In this document: in pieces, positions 1 to 7,362 of the stretch | Layout of the letters: each line of letters opens with the position of its first letter | Position numbering within the stretch: position 1 is the stretch's first letter | From: Pseudoflavonifractor sp902362925 | Lineage (GTDB): Bacteria; Bacillota; Clostridia; Oscillospirales; Oscillospiraceae | DNA length: 64,000 nt | Assembly: GCA_902362925.1 (NCBI GenBank) | Contig: CABIYL010000002.1 | Strand: one strand, 5' to 3' | Program-made: the position numbers and the translations under genes | Notes under the pieces: generated by a model | What the model was told of the DNA's origin: nothing | The model's input: only the letters and a program-made list of their open reading frames with translations | Database searches by the model: none

Positions 1-84
1 TTGCTCGGGGGTGGATCCGCAGGAAGTCAGGAGTGAAAGTGCCAGGGTCCCAGCTAGGGTCAGTGCAAGAAAACGCCTTTTCAT
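1..84 (-). CDS. Solute-binding lipoprotein, N-terminal 28 residues (runs off the left edge)
   Basis: Only the first 28 codons are in the window. They encode a lipoprotein signal peptide: MKRR, a hydrophobic stretch, then the lipobox LLTSC followed by GST. The start is fixed by an AGGAGG site 8 bases upstream. Together with the sigma-A promoter and LacI-type operators just upstream, this suggests the substrate-binding lipoprotein of a sugar ABC transporter, anchored outside the membrane. The ligand and the rest of the gene are not visible; any secreted lipoprotein is possible. Confidence 0.72.
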   Translation of the reverse strand, partial: MKRRFLALTLAGTLALSLLTSCGSTPEQ

Positions 85-110
85 ATACTTGTCCTCCTAT
101 AACATTATTT

Positions 111-135
111 TGGAAACGTTTCTGGAAACGATTCC
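111..135 (-). promoter_or_regulatory. Two adjacent LacI-family operator half-palindromes
   Basis: GGAAACGTTTC (112-122) and GGAAACGATTCC (124-135) lie side by side between the promoter and the start codon of the lipoprotein gene. Both have the central CG and AAACG/CGTTT arms typical of LacI/GalR/CcpA-family sites. Their place downstream of the predicted transcription start suggests roadblock repression by a sugar-responsive or catabolite regulator. The regulator gene is not in the window. Confidence 0.6.
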
Positions 136-151
136 GGACATCCGCAAGCAA

Positions 152-180
152 ATTATAAATCAAGCAGACAAAGAATACAA
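152..180 (-). promoter_or_regulatory. Sigma-A promoter of the lipoprotein gene
   Basis: On the minus strand a -35 box TTGTAT (175-180) and a perfect -10 box TATAAT (152-157) are separated by 17 bases. Transcription would start near 145, upstream of the two operators. The stretch 181-412 is AT-rich and shows no gene that I recognise. Confidence 0.7.
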
Positions 181-412
181 TATTTTTTTAAAAGATAAGG
201 AAAATTTGTGCATTATATAAAATAAAGGGTGTGCAGATTGTATATAATAACAATATAAAAATAAGCGACAGCATAACTAGAAATTAATTTAATCATATGT
301 CCAGCTGCCAAAAAACAATATGCCATGAAATAAAACGCCAAACGGTTAATTACTCTCAACGCTAACAATACCACGCAATATAATTGATCAGATTAATTTA
401 TATGTAAAATAA

Positions 413-580
413 GTAGAAAATCTCCGGGCTTGCCACAGGCGCAACCGCTATATGGTTGACCACAGCGATCTTATGATTGCAGTTTGGAATGGATCTCCCA
501 GCGGAACAGGAAATACAGTTGCTTATGCAAGGTCACTGGGAAAGCGGATCTGCGTAATTCCCATATATGGTCACGGCTGA
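413..580 (+). pseudogene. C-terminal fragment of a SLOG/DUF1273 family protein
   Basis: An open frame with no start codon of its own reads CHRRNRYMVDHSD, then AVWNGSPSGTGNTV and ends at TGA 578-580. This matches the C-terminal part of DUF1273 (SLOG Rossmann superfamily, YpsA-like) proteins, where the MVDHSD and AVWNG motifs form the nucleotide-binding pocket. The N-terminal two thirds are missing, so this is a gene remnant. A second SLOG remnant lies at 19079-19216. Confidence 0.65.
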
Positions 581-870
581 TCTATTGTTCCGATAGTGGA
601 ATAATCGAGACGTATTTTGCTGCATTTTTATAAAGAAAATGAAATTACAGTGACTTTTTTGCCGAAAATATATTGACACATTGGAAAGACTATAGTACAC
701 TTCCATTGTAAAAGTCTCTCTTCGATGCATCCAAGCCGTATTGGTGGACAATGCATCTCGTCTCTCTTGCCCTGCTTTTCAGGGCCCGTCCCTTTTATAA
801 AACACCTCAGGGAAGCTATGCTTTTTACCTGAGGCCTTATATACCAGAAGTCTTATTACCACTTAAACTA

Positions 871-903
871 AGAGTATTTGCCGCAAGGTGAATACTCTTT
901 TTT
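871..903 (+). terminator. Rho-independent terminator
   Basis: Stem AGAGTATT (871-878) with AATACTCT (891-898), a 12-base loop, followed by a run of Ts to 903. No intact plus-strand gene precedes it; it may belong to the decayed SLOG gene. Confidence 0.7.
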
Positions 904-917
904 GTTTCCTAAAATCC

Positions 918-958
918 AGGACATCAGTGTATTTGTTCCATACGCTGGTGTCCTTTTA
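918..958 (+). terminator. Long hairpin with short T-tract
   Basis: AGGACATCAG-GTAT (918-932) pairs with ATAC-CTGGTGTCCT (940-954) around a 7-base loop, with two G-U pairs, followed by TTTTAT. It could be a terminator or the end structure of the neighbouring recombinase unit. Confidence 0.5.
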
Positions 959-999
959 TATATATTCTCCTTTCCGCAATATGTTGATGTCAACGAAAG

Positions 1000-1540
1000 C
1001 AATTGCTGAGGCCCCTATGGCACTGAGGGGAAGAAAATCCGTGCCGCATCCCAGCAACTAGTCGCTTAACGTGACCCGCCCGGAGCCCCCGGAGACTGGC
1101 TCCCATCCCTGGTACGGCGACCAGGGGTGTCCACCGCAAATGCCACGCTTTGTCGCTTGCGACTTGTTTCCACGAGGGTTGTCGTAGAGTTACAACCCGG
1201 GATGTACCTTGGCGCGGTGCATAAGACCCGCATAGCCGTACTTGCCCCGGAAGGGGTGTGGAGATTGTTCCTGGATTTCGGGGCACCTCCTGCGTGGTGA
1301 GCTGCTGTATGAGCCAGCTCCACTACACGCAAACCCGCCCGCTACACGGGGGGGAAACTGGTTATTTTGCAGCGGTGCTGGAAAATAACCAGTGAGGGGG
1401 GCTGACACCGTGGTGGGTGCCAGCCCTGATAGGGGTCACTATATCCCCCTACATCAAAGATATGTACCGCTTTTAACTGCCTTTAGGCTGGGGGGCTGCC
1501 GTCACCCAATACGGCAATTTGTATGGAAAAGGAGAATCCA
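1000..1540 (+). ncRNA. Candidate large structured RNA / leader upstream of a tyrosine recombinase
   Basis: About 540 bases without a credible gene but packed with perfect stem-loops: GCCCCT/AGGGG (1011-1030), GGAGCC/GGCTCC (1082-1103), CCCTGGT/ACCAGGG (1107-1126), GGGTTGT/ACAACCC (1176-1198), CCCC/GGGG (1245-1256), GAGCTG/CAGCTC (1299-1320), a 12-bp stem with arms 1357-1368 and 1382-1393, GGGCTG/CAGCCC (1399-1426) and several smaller ones up to 1515. The density of GC-rich stems far exceeds the flanks. It leads directly into the recombinase gene at 1542. I do not recognise it as a known ribozyme, riboswitch or group I/II intron; the RNA call is inference from stem density. Confidence 0.55.
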
Positions 1541-1541
1541 T

Positions 1542-2468
1542 ATGGCCAGTTTGAAATACTTGATTTCACATATGCATGAGAATCTCTGCAAACTAAAAGA
1601 CCCCTCGACCCCAATTGAGGATGGGTCAGCGAAGATGTACAAGGACCGCGCCGTTAAATTTGGAGAGTGGTGCAAGGCAGAGTATCGGTGTAAAACTCCG
1701 GAAGAATGCCTCCCCTATTTACAGGACTATGCAGATTGGCTGGTTGACTGTGGCAAGAGCCCCAACACCATCCATACTTACTTGGCTGGCATATGCAGGT
1801 GGTTTAAAATCCCACTGGACTCGATCAGCAAGCCCAAGCGAGTAGTGGCCGACAACACCAGAAGCCGGGGCGTCAAGGCTGTGGACAGCCGCAGTGATGC
1901 CCAGCGGGAGGCATCTCCTGAGTTGTACGACTTTGCGCTGGTGGTGGGGATTCGCCGGGCAGAGTACAAGCACCTCCGTGGAGATGACTTGGTAGTCGAC
2001 GAGTCCGGCTACCTCTGTGTCCGGGTAAAGCAGGGGAAGGGAGGTAAGTACCAAGAGCAGAGAATTGCACCAGAGGATGTGGACTTTGTCCGCAGTTTCT
2101 TTGATGGGTCAAAAAATAAAGTGTTTTCGGAGAAAGAGATGAAGAATAAGCTCGATTTGCACCACCTCCGAGCCCTGCGTGCTCAGCGGGCCTATAACGA
2201 CTATGTGACCCGGCTGGAGACCGACCCTGAGTACCGGGCGCAGCTGATCGAAGAGGTACGTCGCCGCTGGGTGCGCCTATGCAGTAAGAAGTGGGATCCA
2301 AAGCGTGCAGAGGGCAATTACTGTATCCGTGGCAACAGCCGTCGTCTAGCTCTTGCCAACGGGCTGCCCGTCAGGTACGATCGGCTGGCAGTAATGGCGG
2401 TGAGTGTCTTTCATTTGAGTCACTGGCGGTGCGATGTGACTGTGGGCAACTATCTGTTGGCGGTTTGA
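1542..2468 (+). CDS. Solitary tyrosine recombinase-like protein (308 aa)
   Basis: Start ATG at 1542 has an AAAAGGAGA site 6 bases upstream; longer in-frame extensions would enter the structured region. The protein has an N-terminal SAM-like core-binding domain (about residues 20-110, including NTIHTYLAGICRWF) and a catalytic domain with the recognisable set R (GIRRAE, ~138), K (KGGKY, ~168), HxxR (HHLR, ~206-209), H (SHWR, ~295) and a C-terminal Y (NYLL, ~303). Family knowledge: such enzymes cut and join DNA through the tyrosine. An insert of about 80 residues separates HxxR from the last histidine, longer than usual. No excisionase is adjacent. The long structured leader and the closing hairpin at 2572-2603 suggest a compact unit of its own. 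Confidence 0.75.
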   Translation: MASLKYLISHMHENLCKLKDPSTPIEDGSAKMYKDRAVKFGEWCKAEYRCKTPEECLPYLQDYADWLVDCGKSPNTIHTYLAGICRWFKIPLDSISKPKRVVADNTRSRGVKAVDSRSDAQREASPELYDFALVVGIRRAEYKHLRGDDLVVDESGYLCVRVKQGKGGKYQEQRIAPEDVDFVRSFFDGSKNKVFSEKEMKNKLDLHHLRALRAQRAYNDYVTRLETDPEYRAQLIEEVRRRWVRLCSKKWDPKRAEGNYCIRGNSRRLALANGLPVRYDRLAVMAVSVFHLSHWRCDVTVGNYLLAV

Positions 2469-2571
2469 TACGCCTTTTTACCGTCCTTTATGTGAGTAGG
2501 TTCTATCCTCGCGGAGGAAAAGCACTCTGGCGGGCGCGCAGTTTGAAGAACAGAGGCAGCATAAGGACGAA

Positions 2572-2603
2572 GACAGCGCCCACGAGAAATCGTGGGCGCT
2601 GTC
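2572..2603. terminator. Perfect 13-bp hairpin between convergent genes
   Basis: GACAGCGCCCACG (2572-2584) and its exact complement (2591-2603) around a 6-base loop AGAAAT. It sits between the recombinase (plus) and the XRE gene (minus), so it may end both transcripts, though neither side has a strong T-run. Confidence 0.6.
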
Positions 2604-2625
2604 AAAATAAACTACCAGGTATCAC

Positions 2626-3288
2626 TCAGCTTCGTGCAAGAATCTGTGGCTCCATCAAATCTTCCAACTGACAGTTTAGAGACCTGGCCAATCCGCACAA
2701 GGTGGATGCCTGAGCCTTGTTGATGTCGCTTCGCCTCTGCTCATACAGCTGGATCATTCGCAGTGTAATACCGGAGACTTCCGCAAGCTGTTTTTGAGAA
2801 AGGCGGTTTACGCTGCGGATGCGCTTCAGATTCGTCTCGCTCTCCCTGAGGTTTTCCTGAATCACCTTGTCCGCTACCTCTGTGAACTTACGGATGTCCG
2901 CTTCGTGCAGCAAATACATGGAGCAGACTGTGCTCACAGTCAGTCCGCAAGAGACCATCTCGCGAAATGCCATCCCGGTCTTCCACTGGTAGTAGGCGAG
3001 ACTCCAGCCTGCCCAGTACTCCGGCGACTTCTCCCTGTATGCGCTTGCGTCCACACTGGGGAACTGGCCGGTCGTTTGTCGAAACACCTCCAGGGCCAGC
3101 TCCACACCGGACATACCGCCTACAAACTTTGGGTTGCCGCGCTCAAACTGTTTTGCTATGCCGGAAGAGAGAAACTGTGAAAAAAACGAATCCCCGTCAC
3201 ACCCGCAGTCATGGACTGCATAGTCCAGCCTTTCCCCCATGGCGTGCATGGCATCATTCAGGTATATTTCCCTGTAAGCGGGCGTCAT
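2626..3288 (-). CDS. XRE-family protein, probable antitoxin partner of the DUF3990 gene
   Basis: 220 aa. The C-terminal third (about residues 150-215) is an XRE helix-turn-helix: NRLSQKQLAEVSGI then TLRMIQLYEQRRSDI. The N-terminal part is an alpha-helical domain of the kind found beside DUF3990 genes. It is translated from an ATG at 3288 with GAGAGGAG upstream, and its first 35 bases overlap the end of the DUF3990 gene, so the two are coupled. Inference: it neutralises the upstream ADP-ribosyltransferase-like protein and represses the operon. Confidence 0.7.
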   Translation of the reverse strand: MTPAYREIYLNDAMHAMGERLDYAVHDCGCDGDSFFSQFLSSGIAKQFERGNPKFVGGMSGVELALEVFRQTTGQFPSVDASAYREKSPEYWAGWSLAYYQWKTGMAFREMVSCGLTVSTVCSMYLLHEADIRKFTEVADKVIQENLRESETNLKRIRSVNRLSQKQLAEVSGITLRMIQLYEQRRSDINKAQASTLCGLARSLNCQLEDLMEPQILARS

Positions 3289-3952
3289 CGTTCTTCCACT
3301 CCTCTCTGAGCACGTCGATCATGTATACTGCGTTTAGTACCAGGGAAGCTTTGCACTCCGAATAAAAGGCTGCTCGTGCCTTGCTGTCCCTGGTTACTTT
3401 CTTCGGGTAATAGATGGTGCGTTCAGCCGGGATGCTTTCATCAAAGTGCAGACGGGAAAAGGCCTGCTCCGATTTCAGGACTACTTGCTCTCCTGTCTTT
3501 CCCAGAGACATGGCCCGCTCAAGCTGTGCCAGGGAGATGGTATTGTTCAGAAACGCGGAGGCGAAGGAGAAGTAGGAATGGTCGGCACGATAGCCTATGA
3601 TGACATCGTAGTCCCTATAGGGGGGCAGAAAGGTGCTGGCCAGATACTCCTTGCCCTGAGCTGCAATGTCGGAGCTGAGGTTAAATTTACGGTTCATAAG
3701 AAGGATTGAAAGCCAGTTCAGGATGTTGTAATTCCCATCCGAGAGATTCAAAATGGACAGGCCGTCAGTTCGGAAGGAGTACCGATTGGCAAAGCCGTCC
3801 TGCGCCATGGAACAGGCCCACTCTTTTGCGAGTTCCAAGGTCTCCGTGCAGTAGAAGCCAGGGCCGTAATCATTGAACGGATTACCCTTTCCAAATTCGG
3901 GGTGTTCAGTGATCAAAGACGAACCGTGGTACAGTGTCAGCGTCCTGTCCAT
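3254..3952 (-). CDS. DUF3990 protein, ADP-ribosyltransferase-like putative toxin
   Basis: 232 aa, start ATG 3952 with AGGAGG 10 bases upstream. Residues 1-45 carry the family signature YHGSS, EFGKGNPFNDYGPGFYCT and ELAKEWAC. DUF3990 belongs to the ADP-ribosyltransferase fold; YHG corresponds to the H motif that holds NAD. The gene overlaps an XRE gene downstream by 35 bases, the arrangement expected for a toxin-antitoxin pair in which the toxin modifies a cellular target. Target and activity cannot be read from sequence. The upstream codons that extend the frame to 4111 lack a ribosome site. Confidence 0.75.
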   Translation of the reverse strand: MDRTLTLYHGSSLITEHPEFGKGNPFNDYGPGFYCTETLELAKEWACSMAQDGFANRYSFRTDGLSILNLSDGNYNILNWLSILLMNRKFNLSSDIAAQGKEYLASTFLPPYRDYDVIIGYRADHSYFSFASAFLNNTISLAQLERAMSLGKTGEQVVLKSEQAFSRLHFDESIPAERTIYYPKKVTRDSKARAAFYSECKASLVLNAVYMIDVLREEWKNDDARLQGNIPE

Positions 3953-4128
3953 AGGAGTTCCCTCCTTGCTAAAAGACTGGCAAAGCAATACTATCGCTAA
4001 CCGATCATCCCTTTTACCCTTTCCTATTAAACACAATAACCGCAGCTTGCTATGGGCTTCGGGCAGATACAAGATGGTGCACAGGAGTTGCCCCATATAA
4101 AACAAGGGCAAGAAAAACTACAGATCAC

Positions 4129-4881
4129 TTATACATCTTGAAATCGAAGCGTCTGTTCCAAATAATCACTGATTTCTTTCCCTTTACACAAATACCTTTC
4201 ATGCACGACTCTTTTCTCTGTGATATCCACTTGCATAATTGAAACATTTCCCAGTGGCACTACTATATCATTCCAGAACATTTCGTATATTTCAGAAGAA
4301 GGAACAACAAATGTATACTTTGTTTTGTTGCGAATCATCGGATTTGAAAAGAGTACATTAGCAATAAAATTTGCGAAATTCAGTTTAGGTGACAATTTTC
4401 CGTCCTGGCTGAACAGATCCGGCCGATAATAGACGCACTGGCTGAGATCAAATGCCCACCGATCGATAGGAGCATTTTTTATTCTAAACCAGTAATTCGG
4501 AAGCCAATCCGTCTTTGGAAAATCGTTTTGCCTTTCTGGCTCATCAATTTCCCAATCCATCTTTGCACATTCGGAGCGAATCAAGTCCACCAAGTATCCA
4601 ATGCTTGCAGAGTCTTGGTTTGTTTGAACAAGAGAACCATCTGCTTCTGGATAAGCGGTTTGATTCTCGCTAGTTCCGTTAATCCAATCTTCAGTTGTTC
4701 TGGTCGCATGTGCAATCCGTTTAATTAGGTCCTGAGAAGGCTTTTTAACCCCACGTTCAACCATGGCGATATAGTTTGCACCTACCCCAGCTTCTTCAGC
4801 GAGCTGCTTTTGCGTAAGATTCAAGTGGCACCTGGCAGTACGAATTCTGTGTCCTAAGGAATTTTCATCAATCATTATCAT
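4129..4881 (-). CDS. XRE-family repressor of the integration module
   Basis: 250 aa from the ATG at 4879-4881 (AAGGAGCG upstream). Residues about 8-62 form a classic HTH_3 domain (LGHRIRTARCHLNLTQKQL, NYIAMVERGVKKPS). The C-terminal 150 residues are unlike LexA-type peptidase domains and are not recognised. It is divergent from the excisionase and integrase genes, with an inverted repeat between them, so it probably controls excision in the way of phage and ICE repressors. That role is inference from position. Confidence 0.75.
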   Translation of the reverse strand: MIMIDENSLGHRIRTARCHLNLTQKQLAEEAGVGANYIAMVERGVKKPSQDLIKRIAHATRTTEDWINGTSENQTAYPEADGSLVQTNQDSASIGYLVDLIRSECAKMDWEIDEPERQNDFPKTDWLPNYWFRIKNAPIDRWAFDLSQCVYYRPDLFSQDGKLSPKLNFANFIANVLFSNPMIRNKTKYTFVVPSSEIYEMFWNDIVVPLGNVSIMQVDITEKRVVHERYLCKGKEISDYLEQTLRFQDV

Positions 4882-4952
4882 GCACGCTCCTTTGTCATAC
4901 AAAATTAAAAAGACAGGGGTTGACATACATCGACGCCTGTGATAAGGTAATA

Positions 4953-4990
4953 GTAAGTAATAGTTATAGTGATATAAAAATATTACTTAC
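4953..4990. promoter_or_regulatory. Operator-like inverted repeat between repressor and excisionase
   Basis: GTAAGTAATA (4953-4962) and its exact complement TATTACTTAC (4981-4990) have centres 28 bases apart, close to three helical turns, in the divergent promoter region. This is a likely binding site for the XRE repressor encoded at 4129-4881. Confidence 0.55.
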
Positions 4991-5084
4991 AAACATGTAT
5001 ATATATTATAAATTGGGGATGAGTTATATATTAAGAGCTTATCTCTATTACCTGCTTTTGTCAAGGTAAAGGAGGCACAATACT

Positions 5085-5276
5085 ATGAGTGATCTCAAAA
5101 CACGATCTGAGGCAGCTGAGTATCTCCGTATATCAGTACGCACACTCGATCGACGACGTAAAGAAGGTCGTATTCCTTGTGTTTCTGATCATCGCAATGC
5201 CAAAGTTCTCTATAGAGAAAAAGATCTTGATCATTATATTAAGTCATGCGTCCAGCGCAATGCAGGAAGGAAATAG
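5085..5276 (+). CDS. Excisionase-like helix-turn-helix protein
   Basis: 63 aa, start ATG 5085 with AAAGGAGG upstream. It is a MerR-like winged HTH of the DNA-binding excisionase type: TRSEAAEYLRISVRTLDRRR then KEGRIPCV and a basic tail. It ends 3 bases before the integrase start, so both are co-translated. Expected role: bends attachment-site DNA and biases the integrase toward excision. Confidence 0.8.
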   Translation: MSDLKTRSEAAEYLRISVRTLDRRRKEGRIPCVSDHRNAKVLYREKDLDHYIKSCVQRNAGRK

Positions 5277-5279
5277 TAT

Positions 5280-6491
5280 ATGGGCAAATATGGTAAAACA
5301 ATAATAAAAGGTATTGAATATTACCGTACCAGACTGAGTTTGCCTAACGGAAAGCGAAAATCCCTCTACGCCAAGACTGTAAAAGAACTGGATATTCTGG
5401 TAAATGCCGAGCAAGAAAACATCAAGGCGAATTCGGCAAATGGAGAGTGCCCGACGGTAGAAGAATATGCGAAACTTCGCCTTGAATTTTTACAGGCGCG
5501 CGTACAGCCTCAGACTTATGTAGGATATAAGGAAAAAGTTCAGCTGTATATTGCGTCTGCTCCTCTGGGCAAAAAATTGTTGACAGAAGTAACTACTGAT
5601 GATATTGAACAAGCGCTGCTTCCCGTTTCAGCGATGTCTTCATCTTACTATCGCACTGTCCACATGCTGTTACGCAGCATTTTTAAGGCTGCAAAGAAAA
5701 GCCACCTGATTGCAGAAGATCCCACTGAGGGGCTTTCCAGTCGAGGCGGCAAGCCTGCAAAGGACTTGCCCGCTTTGACCGATGATCAGGCAGAGCTTTT
5801 GCTTGCTACAGTCCATGGCTTGCGGGTTGAGACTTTTGTGATGCTTGGTTTGTATGCCGGCCTGCGGCGCGAGGAAATCCTGGCACTGCAGTGGGATTGC
5901 GTACACCTCGATGTCCAGCATCCGTATCTTGATATTTGCCGCACTTGGCACATTATCGCCAACCAGCCTGTAGTTACTGATGTAACAAAAACAGAAGCTG
6001 GGCGGAGAAGTATTCCGATTCCGCCTGTGCTGGCTGATCAGCTGCGTCTCGATAAGTCGAAGTCTACCTCTGATTATGTAGTGGCAAATTCTTCTGGTGG
6101 TGCGCTATCAGGGAGTCAATGGAGAAATCTATGGAACTTGGTAAGCAAGCGCACAACGCAAGAGCGCTCCTATAGCCGTTATAAGAAGGGGCATGTCAAA
6201 TCTGTCCATACTGTGAGTCCTCGGCTTGGTAACGTAGCAAAGCACAATCCTAATGTAATTTATAGTATAGACTTCCATCCAACTCCACATCAATTGCGGC
6301 GTACATATATCACCAACCTGATCCACTCCGGAGCCGATCCCAAGACAGTTCAGTATCTTGCGGGTCATAAGAATGCAAAAATTACAATGGATATCTATGC
6401 CAAGGTCAAATACAACCGTCCTGAAGACCTTGCCTCTACGGTAAACAACGCATTTCCTACACAAGATGGTAAGGACGCAGAAAAGGGCTAA
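5280..6491 (+). CDS. int: Tyrosine integrase of an integrative element
   Basis: 403 aa. An N-terminal arm-type and SAM-like region (residues 1-160) precedes a catalytic domain with R (GLRREE, ~195), HxxR (HQLRRT, ~336), H (LAGHKNAKI, ~362) and nucleophile Y (MDIYAKV, ~373). It directly follows the excisionase gene and ends 65 bases before a copy of the rpsI 3' end, the presumed attachment site. This xis-int-att order at an element end is typical of Tn916-like and phage integration modules. Confidence 0.9.
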   Translation: MGKYGKTIIKGIEYYRTRLSLPNGKRKSLYAKTVKELDILVNAEQENIKANSANGECPTVEEYAKLRLEFLQARVQPQTYVGYKEKVQLYIASAPLGKKLLTEVTTDDIEQALLPVSAMSSSYYRTVHMLLRSIFKAAKKSHLIAEDPTEGLSSRGGKPAKDLPALTDDQAELLLATVHGLRVETFVMLGLYAGLRREEILALQWDCVHLDVQHPYLDICRTWHIIANQPVVTDVTKTEAGRRSIPIPPVLADQLRLDKSKSTSDYVVANSSGGALSGSQWRNLWNLVSKRTTQERSYSRYKKGHVKSVHTVSPRLGNVAKHNPNVIYSIDFHPTPHQLRRTYITNLIHSGADPKTVQYLAGHKNAKITMDIYAKVKYNRPEDLASTVNNAFPTQDGKDAEKG

Positions 6492-6556
6492 CAAAAGGGC
6501 TAACCAAAAAATAAATACCGCAATCCGTTGATACACAAGTGTTTCCCAGTTTTGAC

Positions 6557-6613
6557 AGTAAGAAGTACGGCCTCAAGGCTGCCCGTCGCGCTCCCCAGTT
6601 CTCCAAGCGCTGA
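6557..6613 (+). other. Attachment site: duplicated 3' end of rpsI
   Basis: Bases 6560-6613 translate as KKYGLKAARRAPQFSKR followed by TGA, the conserved C-terminus of ribosomal protein S9. No rpsI body precedes it; the upstream sequence is integrase trailer. Integrases often use the 3' end of a conserved gene and leave a partial copy at the distal junction. The orientation places the element to the left of this site, with an intact rpsI expected beyond the window. Confidence 0.8.
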
Positions 6614-6643
6614 TTGGCGTTTCAATCTGGTTCAAAAATGCTC

Positions 6644-6679
6644 AAAAACCCCGAAAAACTGCGGTTTTTCGGGGTTTTT
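6644..6679 (+). terminator. Rho-independent terminator
   Basis: Perfect 16-bp stem, AAAAACCCCGAAAAAC (6644-6659) with its complement (6664-6679), ending in five Ts. It lies 30 bases after the rpsI stop codon copy. Confidence 0.85.
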
Positions 6680-6750
6680 CCATTTCACATCTTCTGTTTC
6701 AGTTTGTCTGTTTCTGGCAGGATTTGAACTGTTCTGACCCTGTTTTTCTT

Positions 6751-6810
6751 GATTAAAAATGGGGCAACCAGCCTTTTTTGACCCCATTATGATTAAAAAA
6801 TGGGGCAACC
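6751..6810 (+). repeat. Short direct repeat upstream of the parAB module
   Basis: GATTAAAAATGGGGCAACC (6751-6769) recurs with one extra A at 6791-6810, 40 bases apart. Related GGGCAA sequence appears in inverted sense near 6842-6866. It could be an iteron, a partition site or an element end; nothing decides between these. Confidence 0.4.
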
Positions 6811-7055
6811 GAGAGCCAAAATCGAGCCGTTTTCGAGGTGCTTTTGCCCTGTCATTTGCCCCTCATTTTAGGAGCCTTTCTTTATGGTTTTTCTTTTGAA
6901 AGGGCTGGCCTGATTTGTCAGGATTTGACCAAATCGAATACAGTTCATCTTTTCTTGCTCATGGCGTCCAATACCCTTAAAGCTGGTGAATACTCGCACA
7001 TTTGCGCCACACGTCTTTAAGCAGATACAATGAAGACGAAAAGGAGGACTGCACT

Positions 7056-7220
7056 ATGAGAAAGCAGAAATTCAAGATAACCCTCACCCCTGCTGAAAAC
7101 AGCATCGTGATCCAGAGCCTGAATCATCTGCGTAACACCCTGCTGCGGGAAAATCGGGATACCGGCTGCGTGGATGATCTTTTGCTCAAAGTCATGTGCG
7201 CCCCTGTCAAGAGAATTTGA
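7056..7220 (+). CDS. Small conserved element protein (54 aa), unknown function
   Basis: Starts at ATG 7056 with AAGGAGG eight bases upstream. The product, MRKQKFKITLTPAE then a short helical region, is charged and has no motif I can name. It lies just upstream of parA in the same orientation, so it may be a small accessory of the maintenance module. Confidence 0.55.
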   Translation: MRKQKFKITLTPAENSIVIQSLNHLRNTLLRENRDTGCVDDLLLKVMCAPVKRI

Positions 7221-7246
7221 AAACTACATATTGTGCCGACTGAATC

Positions 7247-7286
7247 AAGCCGTTTATTCTTTACGCAAGAATAGGCGGCTTTTTTC
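7247..7286 (+). terminator. Terminator before parA
   Basis: GCCG-TTATTCTT pairs with AAGAATA-GGCGGC and is followed by six Ts. It separates the 54-aa gene from parA. Confidence 0.6.
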
Positions 7287-7307
7287 ATGCTCATTTTGCC
7301 GCATACA

Positions 7308-7336
7308 TAGCTGTCCGTCTTGCCAACGGACAGCTA
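7308..7336 (+). promoter_or_regulatory. Perfect 11-bp hairpin just upstream of the parA ribosome site
   Basis: TAGCTGTCCGT (7308-7318) and its complement (7326-7336) surround a 7-base loop, ending 12 bases before AAGGAGG. It may be an operator for ParA or a leader structure. Confidence 0.45.
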
Positions 7337-7362
7337 AATCTATTAAAAAGGAGGACATGAAA

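Larger units (their letters stand above)
581..990. other. Gene-free interval with hairpins
   Basis: No convincing gene. Besides the two stem-loops listed separately there is a hairpin at 805-834 (arms CCTCAGG/CCTGAGG with an inner AAGC/GCTT). The region separates the SLOG fragment from the structured RNA-recombinase unit and may contain the left boundary of that unit. Confidence 0.5.
6614..7055. other. Gene-free interval downstream of the rpsI attachment copy
   Basis: Contains a strong terminator (6644-6679), which would be the natural rpsI trailer, and a short direct repeat (6751-6810). I see no gene. The next coding sequence at 7056 belongs to a different, parAB-bearing element. Confidence 0.5.

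Noticed and set aside
11..220. Plus-strand 69-codon frame at the left edge
   Set aside because: Antisense to the lipoprotein start, promoter and operators; composition is not protein-like.
1000..1540. Group I or group II intron
   Set aside because: No group II domain V-like hairpin, no group I core elements, and no reverse transcriptase or homing endonuclease gene; the adjacent enzyme is a tyrosine recombinase.
6714..6745. Sequence that on the minus strand resembles a tRNA T-loop and 3' end (GTTCAAATCCTGCC)
   Set aside because: The flanking bases do not form a T-stem or acceptor, and the rpsI copy at 6557-6613 explains the attachment site better.
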